The notes beneath the pieces were generated by a model, which was not told where the DNA came from, searched no databases, and was given only the letters and a program-made list of their open reading frames with translations. Source: Streptomyces sp. NBC_00236 (GTDB taxonomy: Bacteria; Actinomycetota; Actinomycetes; Streptomycetales; Streptomycetaceae). Taken from it: a stretch of 64,000 nt of DNA. Location: NCBI RefSeq assembly GCF_036195045.1, contig NZ_CP108100.1:1054001-1118000 (forward strand), given 5' to 3'. How positions within the stretch are numbered: the first letter of the stretch is position 1; each line of letters begins with the position of its first letter. Made by a program: the position numbers and the translations under genes. Below are positions 25,229 to 34,528 of the stretch, piece after piece.

Positions 25229-27571
25229 GTGCTGTCCCCCACTCGCGCGAGAGCCACCTTGCTCGCAGCCGGCGCCAGTGTCGCCGCCCTGCTGATCGGC
25301 TCGCTCGCCGCAACCCCCTCACAAGCCGCCGACCAGGAGTCCTGCCGCCCCGACGGGCTCTACGAGACTCCGGGCGTGGCCGTCCCGTACTGCTCCGTAT
25401 ACGACTCCGAGGGTCGCGAGAAGATGGGCGCCGACCACCCGCGGCGGGTCATCGGCTACTTCACCAATTGGCGGACCGGTAAGGACGGCAAGCCCGCCTA
25501 CCTCGCCTCCGACATCCCGTGGGACAAGGTCACCCACCTCAACTACGCGTTCGCCCACGTCGACGGCGCCCACAAGATCTCGGTCGGCGGCGACGGGCCC
25601 GCCAACGCCTCGACCGGTATGACGTGGCCGGGAGTCACCGGTGCCGAAATGGACCCGAACCTCCCCTACAAGGGCCATTTCAACCTGCTCAACAAGTTCA
25701 AGAAGCAGTACCCGAACGTGAAGACGATGGTGTCGGTGGGCGGCTGGGCCGAGACCGGCGGCTACTTCGACGACAGCGGCAAGCGGGTCGATTCCGGCGG
25801 CTTCTACTCGATGGCGACCAACGCCGACGGCTCGGTCAACCAGACCGGGATCAACACCTTCGCCGACTCGACGGTCGACTTCATCAAGAAGTACGGCTTC
25901 AACGGCGTCGACATCGACTACGAGTACCCGACCACGATGAAGGACGCCGGCAACCCGCTGGACTGGACCCTGTCCAACGCCCGCCGGGCCGGTCTCGTCA
26001 AGGGCTACGCCGCGCTGATGAAGACGCTGCGCGAGAAGCTCGACCGCGCGTCCGCCGCCGACGGCAAGCACTACCTGCTCAGCGTCGCCGCCCCCTCGTC
26101 CGGCTATCTGCTGCGCGGCATGGAGACCTTCCAGGTCCAGAAGTACCTGGACTACGTCAACATCATGTCGTACGACCTGCACGGCGCCTGGAACGAGTAC
26201 GTCGGCCCGAACGCCGCCCTGTTCGACGACGGCAAGGACGCCGAACTCGCCCAGGCGAGCGTCTACTCCACCTCGCAGTACGGCGGGACCGGCTACCTCA
26301 ACACCGACTGGGCCTACCACTACTTCCGCGGTTCGATGCCGTCCGGGCGCATCAACATCGGGCTGCCGTACTACACCCGCGGCTTCAAGAACGTGCAGGG
26401 CGGCACCAACGGTCTGTGGGGCAGGGCGGCCTCCACCGACTGCCCGGCCGGCGCGGGGCTGACCAAGTGCGGGGACGGTGCCGTCGGCATCGACAACCTC
26501 TGGCACGACCAGGACACCGCGGGCAAGGAGGCACCGGCCGGCTCCAACCCGATGTGGCACGCGAAGAACCTGGAGAAGGGCGTCGTCGGCGACTACGTCA
26601 CGGACTACGGATTCCCCGCGGACACGAAACTGACCGGCACCTACGCCCGCAACTACGACTCGACGCTCGTCGCGCCGTGGCTGTGGAACGCCGAGAAGAA
26701 GGTCTTCCTCTCCACCGAGGACGAGCAGTCGGTGAAGGCCAAGGCGGACTACGTGGCCGACAAGGGCATCGGCGGCACGATGATCTGGGAACTCGCGGGC
26801 GACTTCGACTGGAACGCCGCGAAGGGCCAGTACGAGCCCGGCTCCACCCTCACCTCGACGATGTACGACACCTTCAAGTCGGCGGCGCCGTACGGGGCGA
26901 AGCGCTCCACCATCGACCTGCCCACGCAGGCTCTGGACATCGACGTGTCCTTCGACCAGTTCCCGCTGGGCGACTCCAACTACCCGATCAGCCCCAAGCT
27001 GAAGATCACCAACAACACGAAGGCGACGCTGCCCGGCGGTACGGAGTTCCAGTTCGACTACGCGACGTCGGCACCCGCCAACGCCAAGGACCAGTCCGGG
27101 TTCGGCACCACGATCGTGCGCAGCGACCACACCGCCGCGAACAACATCGGCGGGCTGAAGGGCGACTACAACCGCGTCTCGCTGAAGCTGCCCTCCTGGC
27201 AGACGCTGGCGCCCGGCGCGTCGGTGCAGGTGGACTTCGTCTACTACCTGCCGACGTCCACGCCGTCGAACTGGACGGTGACCTTCGGCGGGAAGTCCTA
27301 CGCACTCGCCGCCGATCTGGCGCGCGGTACGACCGTCGTCGAGCCGGGCGGCAGCACGCCGTCGCCGGACCCGACCGGCACGACCGGGCCGAGCCCGGAC
27401 CCGACCGGGGGCGCGTGCGCCGCGGCGGCCTGGAGCGCTTCGGCCGAGTACGGCGCGGGGGCGACGGTGAGCCACGGTTCGCACCAGTGGAAGGCCAAGT
27501 GGTGGACGAAGGGTGAGACGCCCGGATCCACCGGCGAGTGGGGGGTGTGGCAGGACCTCGGCGCCTGCTGA
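25229..27571 (+). CDS. secreted family 18 chitinase with C-terminal chitin-binding module
   Basis: A 780-residue exported enzyme hydrolysing beta-1,4 GlcNAc bonds of chitin. The GTG start at 25229 follows AGGAGG; an N-terminal signal peptide ends near TPSQAADQ. The GH18 catalytic domain spans about residues 70-550 with the motif NGVDIDYEYP; Glu232 is the acid catalyst (the usual first Asp of DxxDxDxE is Asn here, an uncommon but tolerated change). A beta-sandwich domain (~565-700) and a Pro/Thr linker lead to a CBM5/12-like module (last ~50 residues, WSASAEYGAGATVSHGSHQW in part, flanked by Cys). Gene order beside the rib operon matches a conserved Streptomyces chitinase locus. Confidence 0.93.
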   Translation: MLSPTRARATLLAAGASVAALLIGSLAATPSQAADQESCRPDGLYETPGVAVPYCSVYDSEGREKMGADHPRRVIGYFTNWRTGKDGKPAYLASDIPWDKVTHLNYAFAHVDGAHKISVGGDGPANASTGMTWPGVTGAEMDPNLPYKGHFNLLNKFKKQYPNVKTMVSVGGWAETGGYFDDSGKRVDSGGFYSMATNADGSVNQTGINTFADSTVDFIKKYGFNGVDIDYEYPTTMKDAGNPLDWTLSNARRAGLVKGYAALMKTLREKLDRASAADGKHYLLSVAAPSSGYLLRGMETFQVQKYLDYVNIMSYDLHGAWNEYVGPNAALFDDGKDAELAQASVYSTSQYGGTGYLNTDWAYHYFRGSMPSGRINIGLPYYTRGFKNVQGGTNGLWGRAASTDCPAGAGLTKCGDGAVGIDNLWHDQDTAGKEAPAGSNPMWHAKNLEKGVVGDYVTDYGFPADTKLTGTYARNYDSTLVAPWLWNAEKKVFLSTEDEQSVKAKADYVADKGIGGTMIWELAGDFDWNAAKGQYEPGSTLTSTMYDTFKSAAPYGAKRSTIDLPTQALDIDVSFDQFPLGDSNYPISPKLKITNNTKATLPGGTEFQFDYATSAPANAKDQSGFGTTIVRSDHTAANNIGGLKGDYNRVSLKLPSWQTLAPGASVQVDFVYYLPTSTPSNWTVTFGGKSYALAADLARGTTVVEPGGSTPSPDPTGTTGPSPDPTGGACAAAAWSASAEYGAGATVSHGSHQWKAKWWTKGETPGSTGEWGVWQDLGAC

Positions 27572-27593
27572 CGTCTTCCGGGGCGGGGGTTCC

Positions 27594-28014
27594 GTCCTCA
27601 ATCGCCGGACAGGCTTGTGTGCGGCCCCGCCGCGGGGTGCGCCCCTGTCCGGTGGGTGGGGGTGGGGTCCCTCCGGGGAGACTCCTCAAAAATGGCGTGT
27701 GCACCCGACAACGGACAAGTACCCGGGTCGTACGCCATTTTCTGCGGGGACTCCCCTGCACGCCCCCACCCGGCCGCCGTGCGTCTGCACACCGACGATA
27801 CGACTGCCGCAGACGCAGGACGGCCGGTCCGGGGCCGTGCAGGGGAGTCCCCGCAGGACGACGAACAAATACCGGGGTCCGCTGCGTGGGACTGGAAACG
27901 TTCGTCGTTTGAGGAGACGCCCCGGAGGGGCACCGGACCCCACGTGCCGGGCAACGGCGCACCGGGGCGGGGCAAGCCGCACAACTCAAGCCCGTCCGGC
28001 GATTGAGGACAAAA
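27594..28014. repeat. ~420-bp nested palindrome between convergent genes
   Basis: The outer arms are CCTCAATCGCCGGACAGGCT (27598 on) and AGCCCGTCCGGCGATTGAGG (to ~28012). Inside, TCCGGGGAGACTCCTCAAA pairs with TTTGAGGAGACGCCCCGGA, and TGCGGGGACTCCCCTGCAC (~27748) pairs with GTGCAGGGGAGTCCCCGCA (~27838), centred near 27800. Short AAAATGGCGT/ACGCCATTTT arms are also present. No coding frame is convincing. It can act as a bidirectional terminator, but its size suggests a multiply copied Streptomyces intergenic element. Confidence 0.8.
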
Positions 28015-28018
28015 GCCC

Positions 28019-29197
28019 TCACCCCACCGGGGTGAACAACGCGTCCTGCGCCGCCTCACGGGCGCAAAGCACCGCGCCCCGCAGGACCGCGGTGCCGCCC
28101 AGCAGGCCGGCCCTGACCTCGGTGCGCAGCGGGGACAGCTTGGCCAGCCGTTCCTCGACCCGGGCGGCCAGCGCGTCGCCGCCCGCATGGCCGACCTCGC
28201 CCGAGAGCAGGACGCAGCCCGGGTCGAGGACCGAGGCGACGGCGGCGACCCCGAGGGCAAGCCGGTCGGCGAGGGTGTCCAGGAAGGTCTCGCTGTCGCC
28301 CTCCCCCGCCAGGGCCGCGCGCACGGCGACCGCTCCGCCGGGCTCCTGGCCTCCCCCCGGTGCGGTGATGCCGTGGGCCGTGGCCAGTTCGACGAGCGGC
28401 GCCGAGCCCACCAGGGAGTGGAAGCCTCCGTCGCAGTTGACCGCGGACGGGGTCCCTATCGTGCCGGGTACCGGCAGGAAGCCGATCTCGCCCGCACCGC
28501 CCGAGGCGCCTCGGCGCAGCTTCCCGTCCAGCATGACGGCCGCGCCCACACCGTGGCCCAGCCAGAGCAGGACGAACGTGTCGCGGTCCCGGGCCGCTCC
28601 GACCCGGTGTTCGGCGACGGCGGCGAGATTGGTCTCGTTCTCGACGAGAACGGTCGCCGGCAGACGCTGCTGGAGCGCCCGCACCAGTCTGCGGTGCCAG
28701 GCGGGCAACCCCGTGGTGTCCCGCAATTCCCCGGTGACCGGGTCGATGAGCCCCGGGGCGCCGATGCCGACGCTGTGCAGGGGCGCCGTTCCGGCTGCGC
28801 GCGCCGTGCGTTCCAGGAGGGCGACGGCCTGTTCGACGGCGTCGGCGACGGCGGTGTCGCTGCCGATGGGCAGGGTCGCTTCGGCGAGGGTCGCACCCAG
28901 CAGGTCGGCGACGACGACGGCGACGCTGTCCGTGCGTACGTCGAGGCCTGCGAGATGGGCGCGGTCGGCGACGATGCCGTAGAGCCGGGCGTTGGGGCCA
29001 CGGCGCTCGGCCCCGGTCTCGCCGACCACCTTGATGAGTCCCGCGCCCTGCAACCGTTCGACCAGGTCGGCGACGGTGGGCCGGGACAGCCCGGTCAGAG
29101 TCTTCAACTGGGTGGCCGTCAGCGGGCCGTCCTGCTGGAGGAGGCGCAGGGCGAGCCGGTCGTTGATGGCCCGGGCGGTGCTCGGTGATGCGGGCAT
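28019..29197 (-). CDS. ROK-family transcriptional regulator
   Basis: A 392-residue cytoplasmic regulator. The N-terminal winged helix-turn-helix (LTATQLKTLTGLSRPTVADL) is followed by a ROK sugar-kinase-like domain (LAGLDVRTDSVAVVVAD; GIGAPGLIDP; a cysteine/histidine zinc cluster is degenerate here, with only VNCDGGFHS). ROK repressors respond to sugars or sugar phosphates. It is divergent from an MFS transporter gene and shares with it a palindrome at 29247-29267, the likely operator. ATG 29197 is used; an upstream TTG (29218) is possible. Confidence 0.88.
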   Translation of the reverse strand: MPASPSTARAINDRLALRLLQQDGPLTATQLKTLTGLSRPTVADLVERLQGAGLIKVVGETGAERRGPNARLYGIVADRAHLAGLDVRTDSVAVVVADLLGATLAEATLPIGSDTAVADAVEQAVALLERTARAAGTAPLHSVGIGAPGLIDPVTGELRDTTGLPAWHRRLVRALQQRLPATVLVENETNLAAVAEHRVGAARDRDTFVLLWLGHGVGAAVMLDGKLRRGASGGAGEIGFLPVPGTIGTPSAVNCDGGFHSLVGSAPLVELATAHGITAPGGGQEPGGAVAVRAALAGEGDSETFLDTLADRLALGVAAVASVLDPGCVLLSGEVGHAGGDALAARVEERLAKLSPLRTEVRAGLLGGTAVLRGAVLCAREAAQDALFTPVG

Positions 29198-29246
29198 GCC
29201 GGGATCCTTCCAGATCAATGCCGCGGGCGGGACCGGGCGGTCTATT

Positions 29247-29267
29247 TATCAGGCAGGGTTCCTGATA
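29247..29267. promoter_or_regulatory. likely ROK regulator operator
   Basis: TATCAGG-N7-CCTGATA is a perfect 7-bp inverted repeat midway between the ROK gene and the MFS gene, placed to repress both. Confidence 0.65.
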
Positions 29268-29347
29268 GTTTACTGCCCGCATCGTGGAGAAGGACGCCGG
29301 GGAGCGTCTCGAACCACGCGGACATTCCCCGGGGAGGGCAGAGCGGT

Positions 29348-30580
29348 ATGACTACGGATTCGACGGCTACGGGCTTCGGCACACAGGAGGTGCGGCGGGC
29401 CAGGTACGCCATCGCCGCGGTCTTCACCGTGCACGGCGCGGTGACCGGCAGCTTCGCCACCCGCGTGCCCTGGATCCAGGACCACGCCGGGGTCAGTGCC
29501 GGGCAGCTCGGCATCGCCCTCGCCTTCCCCGCGATCGGCGCCTCGCTCGCGATGCCGCTCGCCGGTACGGTCAGCCACCGGTTCGGCGCCAGGACCGCGC
29601 TGCGCGGGCTGCTGGCGCTGTGGACCCTGGCCCTGATCCTGCCCGCCCTGGCCCCGAACCTGCTGACGCTGTGCGCGGCGCTCTTCGTGTACGGGGCGTC
29701 CGCCGGAATGTCGGACGTGGCGATGAACGCGCTCGGTGTCGAGGTGGAGAACCGACTCGACAAGTCGATCATGTCCGGGCTGCACGGGATGTGGAGCGTC
29801 GGCGCCCTCATCGGTTCGGCGGCGGGCACGGTGGCCGCCCATCTGGGGGCCGACGCACGGCTGCACCACACACTCGTCGCGCTCGTCCTCACCGTCCTGG
29901 GCCTCGTCGCGTGTCAGCGGGTGCTGGACCTGCGCAGCGAACCGGACGAGGAGCCGCCGCCGCGCTTCGCCCTGCCGCCGAAGTCGGCGCTGATCATCGG
30001 CGCGGTCGGCTTCTGCGCGGTGTTCGCCGAGGGCGCCAGCCTGGACTGGTCGGCGGTCTACCTGCGTGACGTGCTGGACAGTTCGGCCGGGCTCGCGGCC
30101 GCGTCGACGACCGCGTTCGCCCTGACCATGGCCATCGCCCGGATCGCCGGCGACCGGATCGTCGACCGCTTCGGTGCGGTGCGGACCGTGCGGACCGGCG
30201 GCGTTCTCGCGACGGCCGGCGGGATCATGGTGGTCACCGCCCCGAACGCGGTCCTGGCGATGTCCGGCTTCGGGCTGATGGGGCTCGGCATCGCCGTGGT
30301 CGTGCCGCTCGCCTTCGCGGCGGCAGGGCGCAGCGGTCCGAACCCGAGCCAGGCGATCGCCGGCGTCGCCACGATCACGTACACCTCGGGGCTCATCGCC
30401 CCGTCGGCCATCGGCTCCCTGGCCGAGGCCACCTCGCTGGTCGTCTCGTTCGGTGTGGTGTCGGTGCTGGCGTTCGGGCTGGTGCTCGGCGCCGGGGTGC
30501 TGCGGGCCGGCGACCGCAAGACCGTGGCGTCCTCGGACGCCGGCGCCGCGAGCCGGGCGGCGGCCGAGTCGCGCCCCTGA
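29348..30580 (+). CDS. MFS transporter
   Basis: A 410-residue protein with about 12 hydrophobic helices and MFS features: the FATRVPWIQDHAGVSAGQLG start typical of the ROK-linked subgroup, FGARTAL loop between TM2 and TM3, and the central charged loop RSEPDEEPPP. Substrate unknown; members of this subgroup paired with ROK regulators are often annotated as sugar or efflux carriers. Controlled with the divergent ROK gene. Confidence 0.88.
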   Translation: MTTDSTATGFGTQEVRRARYAIAAVFTVHGAVTGSFATRVPWIQDHAGVSAGQLGIALAFPAIGASLAMPLAGTVSHRFGARTALRGLLALWTLALILPALAPNLLTLCAALFVYGASAGMSDVAMNALGVEVENRLDKSIMSGLHGMWSVGALIGSAAGTVAAHLGADARLHHTLVALVLTVLGLVACQRVLDLRSEPDEEPPPRFALPPKSALIIGAVGFCAVFAEGASLDWSAVYLRDVLDSSAGLAAASTTAFALTMAIARIAGDRIVDRFGAVRTVRTGGVLATAGGIMVVTAPNAVLAMSGFGLMGLGIAVVVPLAFAAAGRSGPNPSQAIAGVATITYTSGLIAPSAIGSLAEATSLVVSFGVVSVLAFGLVLGAGVLRAGDRKTVASSDAGAASRAAAESRP

Positions 30581-30707
30581 CGTGCGGCGGGCCGGTCCCC
30601 GGCTGAGAGAGAGCGCCGTCGCGGCACTAACATGGCGCTGATCTGTTCCGCGGTGGCGCCGTGCCCGACGAGGCACCGGACTCCGCATCTACACACAGGG
30701 AGCAACC

Positions 30708-32102
30708 ATGGGCGGCCTCGGCGTGCGCTGGACCTTGCACGGCGACGGGAAGACGCCCGCACCGGGCGCGGTCGTCCGCCCCGACGAGCGGCTCAGCTGG
30801 CCCCGGACCTTCGGGCTCGGCGCCCAGCACGTGGTCGCGATGTTCGGCGCGTCGTTCGTCGCGCCGGTGCTCATGGGGCTGGACCCGAACCTGGCGATCA
30901 TGATGTCGGGTGTCGCGACGGCCATCTTCCTGCTGGCAACGCGCGGGCAGGTGCCCAGCTATCTGGGCTGTTCGCTCTCCTTCGTCGGTGTCGCCGCGAC
31001 GATCCGGGCCAGTGGCGGCAGCAGTGCCGTCGTCACCGGCGCCGTGCTCGTGGTCGGCGCGGTGCTCTTCCTCGCCGGTCTCGCGGTGCAGCGGTTCGGC
31101 GCGCGGATCATCCACGCGGCCATGCCTCCCGTGGTGACGGGCGCGGTCGTCATGCTGATCGGGTTCAACCTGGCGCCGGTGACCGCGTCGACGTACTGGC
31201 CGCAGGATCAGTGGACCGCGCTGCTGGTCATGCTGTTCACCGGACTGGCCGTGGTCTGTCTGCGCGGGTTCTTCTCGCGTATCGCGATCTTCCTCGGTCT
31301 CGTCTTCGGCTATGTGCTGTCCTGGGTCCTGGACCGGGTCTTCGGGAAGATCCACTCGCCGGCCGGCGGTGCGGAGGCCGTGGACCACTGGCGGCTGGAC
31401 CTGTCCGGTGTCTCGAAGGCCGACTGGGTCGGTCTGCCGTCGTTCCACGCCCCGAGTTTCGAATGGTCCGCGATCCTGGTCGCGCTGCCCGTCGTCATCG
31501 CGCTGATCGCCGAGAACGCAGGCCATGTGAAGGCGGTCGGTGAGATGACGGGTCGTTCCCTGGACGGAAAGCTCGGGACCGCCATCGCGGCGGACGGCGC
31601 CGCCTCGATGCTGTCGACCGCCGTGGGCGGTCCGCCGAACACGACGTACTCCGAGAACATCGGGGTGATGGCCGCGACCCGGGTGTACTCCACGGCCGCG
31701 TACTGGGCCGCCGCCTGCTTCGCCCTGCTCTTCGGTCTGTGTCCCAAGTTCGGTGCGGTCGTCGCCGCCATCCCCGGTGGGGTGCTGGGCGGCATCACCG
31801 TGATCCTCTACGGCATGATCGGGCTGCTCGGCGCCCAGATCTGGCTCAACGCCAAGGTCGACCTGCGCAACCCGCTGAACCTGGTGCCGGCCGCCGCAGG
31901 CATCATCATCGGCGTCGGCGGGGTCAGCCTGAAGATCTCCGACAACTTCGAGCTCAGCGGAATCGCACTCGGCACCATCGTCGTCATCACGGGCTACCAC
32001 GTGCTGCGGGCCTTCGCCCCCGCCCATCTGAAGACCCAGGAACCCCTTCTGGACTCCGGTACATCCGCGTACGACAAGGAGCCGCCGGCCTCCGGGGCCT
32101 GA
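30708..32102 (+). CDS. NCS2 (uracil-xanthine) permease
   Basis: A 464-residue membrane protein of the nucleobase-cation symporter-2 family. It shows the family motifs GAQHVVAMFGASFVAPVLMG in the first helix, VALIAENAGHVKAVGEMTGR-like block (near residue 263, with the substrate-binding Glu), and VGGPPNTTYSENIGVMAATR (near residue 305), matching the UraA/XanQ signature. It likely imports uracil or a purine base with protons. Start ATG follows AGGGAGC. It ends 5 bp before the convergent GH6 gene. Confidence 0.92.
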   Translation: MGGLGVRWTLHGDGKTPAPGAVVRPDERLSWPRTFGLGAQHVVAMFGASFVAPVLMGLDPNLAIMMSGVATAIFLLATRGQVPSYLGCSLSFVGVAATIRASGGSSAVVTGAVLVVGAVLFLAGLAVQRFGARIIHAAMPPVVTGAVVMLIGFNLAPVTASTYWPQDQWTALLVMLFTGLAVVCLRGFFSRIAIFLGLVFGYVLSWVLDRVFGKIHSPAGGAEAVDHWRLDLSGVSKADWVGLPSFHAPSFEWSAILVALPVVIALIAENAGHVKAVGEMTGRSLDGKLGTAIAADGAASMLSTAVGGPPNTTYSENIGVMAATRVYSTAAYWAAACFALLFGLCPKFGAVVAAIPGGVLGGITVILYGMIGLLGAQIWLNAKVDLRNPLNLVPAAAGIIIGVGGVSLKISDNFELSGIALGTIVVITGYHVLRAFAPAHLKTQEPLLDSGTSAYDKEPPASGA

Positions 32103-32107
32103 TCCCG

Positions 32108-33304
32108 TCAGCCGGTGGCCAGCTGGTAGGCGTAATCGGGGGTGAAGGACCCCGCCGCGCCCTTGCAGCCGTCGGACTCGCCGGGCAGTTTCACCCACAG
32201 GTAGGCGTCGACGCGGGATTCCCCCGTGTCGGTCGTGGGTGTCCGGCCGAGCGCCCGGCCCGACGGATCGCACCACGCGCCCGCCTCGGGCGGTCCGTTC
32301 CCGTTGCGGCTGGTGTCGATGACGGCCCCGAGCCGCGCCGGGCCGCCGAGTGCGGCCAGCACCCGGCGGGCGTAGGCGGCCTCGTCCGCGGTGCGGTGGA
32401 AGTTGGACACGTTGGTGAAGATGCCGTCGCTGCTGCTCGCCGCGCCTGCCGCCCGGAGCGCCGCGGCCTGCTTCGAGGCCGCGTGCCAGCCGGAGTGGCC
32501 GCCGTCGAAGTAGACCCGCGCCTTCGGGTTGGCCGCGTGCAGCGTGCGGCCGGCCCGGGCCAGTGAGGCGTAGCGCGCCGCGCGGTCGCCGGACGAGAGA
32601 CAGTTGGCGAGTGCGATGGCGTCGGGTTCCAGGATCACGATGACCGGCGCGCCACCGAGTCCCGCCGCGAACTCCCGGATCCAGGCGTCGTACGCCGCGA
32701 GGCCGGGCGCCCCGCCCTGGGACGCCCCTCCACAGTCCCGGTCGGGGATGGCGTACGGCACGAGTACCGGTGTGCGGCCCGCCCGGGCCGCGGCCGCGGT
32801 AACCGACCGGACCTGGCCGGTGACGGCGCCCGGGTTGTAGGCGGCGAACCAGACGGCGGCGGGCTGCGCCGCGATCCGCGTCTCGATCAGCGGGCGCCGC
32901 GGGTCGTCGCGGTGGGCGGCGACCCAGTCCAGGACCTGCGAGGCGGGGTGGCGGTAGAGCCGTCCGTCGGGCGGGGCAGCCGCCGCGCTGTGGGACGCCG
33001 CCGGCGCCGGCTTCTTCGGCGGGCGGGTGGTGCGGGAGGCGGTGGGACGCGTGGTGGAAGGGCTCGGCGAGGCCGCCGTCGGGCTCGGGACGGCGGGCAG
33101 GGGCGCCACGGTCGGCGACGCCGTGGTGTCGGGGCGGGCAGTGGTCCGCCCCTCCTCCCCGGCGACGGCGGAGATCACTCCCGCCGCTGTGCCCGCGGCC
33201 ACCACGGCCGAGGCGACGACCGCCATGACGTGCCGGCGAGCACGACGTCTGCGTTCCCCGAACTCCCTCCGTGCGACCCGGCGTTGCATGCGTGCGCCCG
33301 ACAC
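32108..33304 (-). CDS. glycoside hydrolase family 6 (cellulase-like), secreted or anchored
   Basis: A 398-residue protein. A basic N-terminus precedes a hydrophobic segment (VMAVVASAVVAAGTAAGVI, ~26-45), then a Pro/Thr/Ser linker to residue ~110. The rest is a GH6 domain: AAVWFAAYNPG, catalytic-acid region YAIPDRDCGGASQGG, VIVILEPDAIAL, and AVIDTSRNGNGP. GH6 enzymes cleave beta-1,4-glucan with inversion. No cellulose-binding module is seen. The start is uncertain: GTG 33304 follows GGAGGGG, whereas ATG 33289 lies 5 codons in. Confidence 0.88.
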   Translation of the reverse strand: MSGARMQRRVARREFGERRRRARRHVMAVVASAVVAAGTAAGVISAVAGEEGRTTARPDTTASPTVAPLPAVPSPTAASPSPSTTRPTASRTTRPPKKPAPAASHSAAAAPPDGRLYRHPASQVLDWVAAHRDDPRRPLIETRIAAQPAAVWFAAYNPGAVTGQVRSVTAAAARAGRTPVLVPYAIPDRDCGGASQGGAPGLAAYDAWIREFAAGLGGAPVIVILEPDAIALANCLSSGDRAARYASLARAGRTLHAANPKARVYFDGGHSGWHAASKQAAALRAAGAASSSDGIFTNVSNFHRTADEAAYARRVLAALGGPARLGAVIDTSRNGNGPPEAGAWCDPSGRALGRTPTTDTGESRVDAYLWVKLPGESDGCKGAAGSFTPDYAYQLATG

Positions 33305-33411
33305 TCCTCGTTCCCCTCCCCGGCCCCGGCGGTGCTGCCGTCGTTACCCCATTCCGATGAACCGACGGCTCCCGGGTGCCACGGCGAGCCTAGGGCTGGG
33401 ACGCTGCCCCC

Positions 33412-34104
33412 ATGGCGCAGTTCGAGCAGTTGGAGCAAGTCGCGGACGGGCCCGCCCCCGAGGGCGCACGCACCGGCGCAGGGCCGGCGATCGCGCGGAT
33501 GCGCTCGTTCCGGCCGTCGGCGGGCCGTGGCGAGGACGGGATCGCCGTTTTCCACAGTGTCTGCCTCGCTGTCCTCGACACGCAGGCCGGGGCCGTGTCC
33601 GGGGTGCTGGCGGCACGCCTGGCGGAACGGTATCTGGCCGCCGTCGACCCTGCGGCGGCCGGGCACCGGATGCCGGACTGCTGGCGCCCGCTGTTCCAGT
33701 ACCGGCGCCATCCCGGCGTACGACCGGTGCAGTTCGCCCTCGCCGGTCTGAGCGCGCAGGCCGGCCACGATCTCGCGCTCGCCGTCGTCGACACCTGCCG
33801 TACGCTCCGCTGTGCCCCGGCGGACCTGGCGGACGAGTTCGACCGGGTGGGAAGTCTGCTGCTGATGCTGGAGGAACGGATCGGCGAGGATCTGATGCCG
33901 GGTCCGGAACGGCTGGAGGTCACCGATCCGCTCACCCATCTGATGGCCAGCTGGAACCTGGAGCGCGCCTGCGAGGCCTCCTGGTCGGCGGCCCGGGTGC
34001 TGTGGAGGCTGCGCGATGTACCGTCGCTGGCCGCGGAGTTCGAACAGCGGCTGGACGCGGGGGCCGGCCTGGTCGGGCGCTGCCTGCTCACACCCTGCCG
34101 CTGA
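33412..34104 (+). CDS. DUF5995 family protein
   Basis: A 230-residue, mainly helical cytoplasmic protein with no signal peptide. It shows segments such as GIAVFHSVCLAVLD, CWRPLFQYRRHPG, and WNLERACEASWSAARVLWRL that mark a conserved actinobacterial family of unknown function. The region FALAGLSAQAGHDLALAVVD is well conserved-looking. It stands alone, with intergenic space on both sides. Confidence 0.7.
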   Translation: MAQFEQLEQVADGPAPEGARTGAGPAIARMRSFRPSAGRGEDGIAVFHSVCLAVLDTQAGAVSGVLAARLAERYLAAVDPAAAGHRMPDCWRPLFQYRRHPGVRPVQFALAGLSAQAGHDLALAVVDTCRTLRCAPADLADEFDRVGSLLLMLEERIGEDLMPGPERLEVTDPLTHLMASWNLERACEASWSAARVLWRLRDVPSLAAEFEQRLDAGAGLVGRCLLTPCR

Positions 34105-34131
34105 CCGGGTCCGGCCGCCGGCCTCCTGCGG

Positions 34132-34281
34132 TCATGTCACCCGGAAGCAGTTGCCGTACCGGTGGACCGCGCCGGGCGCCGTGACCGTGGCGCGCACGGA
34201 GGCGGCCGCCCCGTCGGTGCGGAACGCCTGGCCCGAAAACAGCGCAACCGGCCACCCGGGGACATAACATCCCTGCCTCAT
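34132..34281 (-). pseudogene. fragment of GNAT C-terminus (paralogue of 49100 gene end)
   Basis: A 49-codon frame ends ASVRATVTAPGAVHRYGNCF before a stop, nearly the same as the end of the GNAT protein at 49100-50026 (ASVRATVTAPGAVHWYGDCF). The DNA match runs from 34144 to about 34203 with six differences from 49103-49162, in the same orientation. No acetyltransferase core lies upstream, so it is a scrap of a duplicated gene end. Confidence 0.65.
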
Positions 34282-34528
34282 GGGCCGGTTGACCTTGAAA
34301 AGGCGGCGCACACACGAGCCTGAACCTGGATCTGGTCAGGCACTGTCGGCGCGGTTAGGCTCCCTCTTGGCCACCGCGTGCCGGTGACCGACGCGGTCGT
34401 TCCCGGACCGTGCGGCAGTGGAGCCGCGAGCTGTCGCAACCGGGGCACGTCGTTGTGGACGCGATTTCGTCCCGCCGGGTGGTTCGTTTCGCGTCACAGC
34501 TCGGACGGGTAGCCAGGAAGGGCGTGTG
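34282..34528. other. non-coding leader of the biosynthetic cluster
   Basis: No coding frame is supported. The stretch probably holds the promoter for the plus-strand run starting at 34529; I see no clear -35/-10 pair. GGAAGGG precedes ATG 34529. Confidence 0.4.

Noticed and set aside
25319..27601. 760-codon minus-strand frame
   Set aside because: Antisense to the chitinase, which has a signal peptide, active site and promoter.
34088..34315. 75-codon minus-strand frame over the GNAT fragment
   Set aside because: The conserved reading is in another frame (34132-34281); this one has no similarity to the GNAT end.
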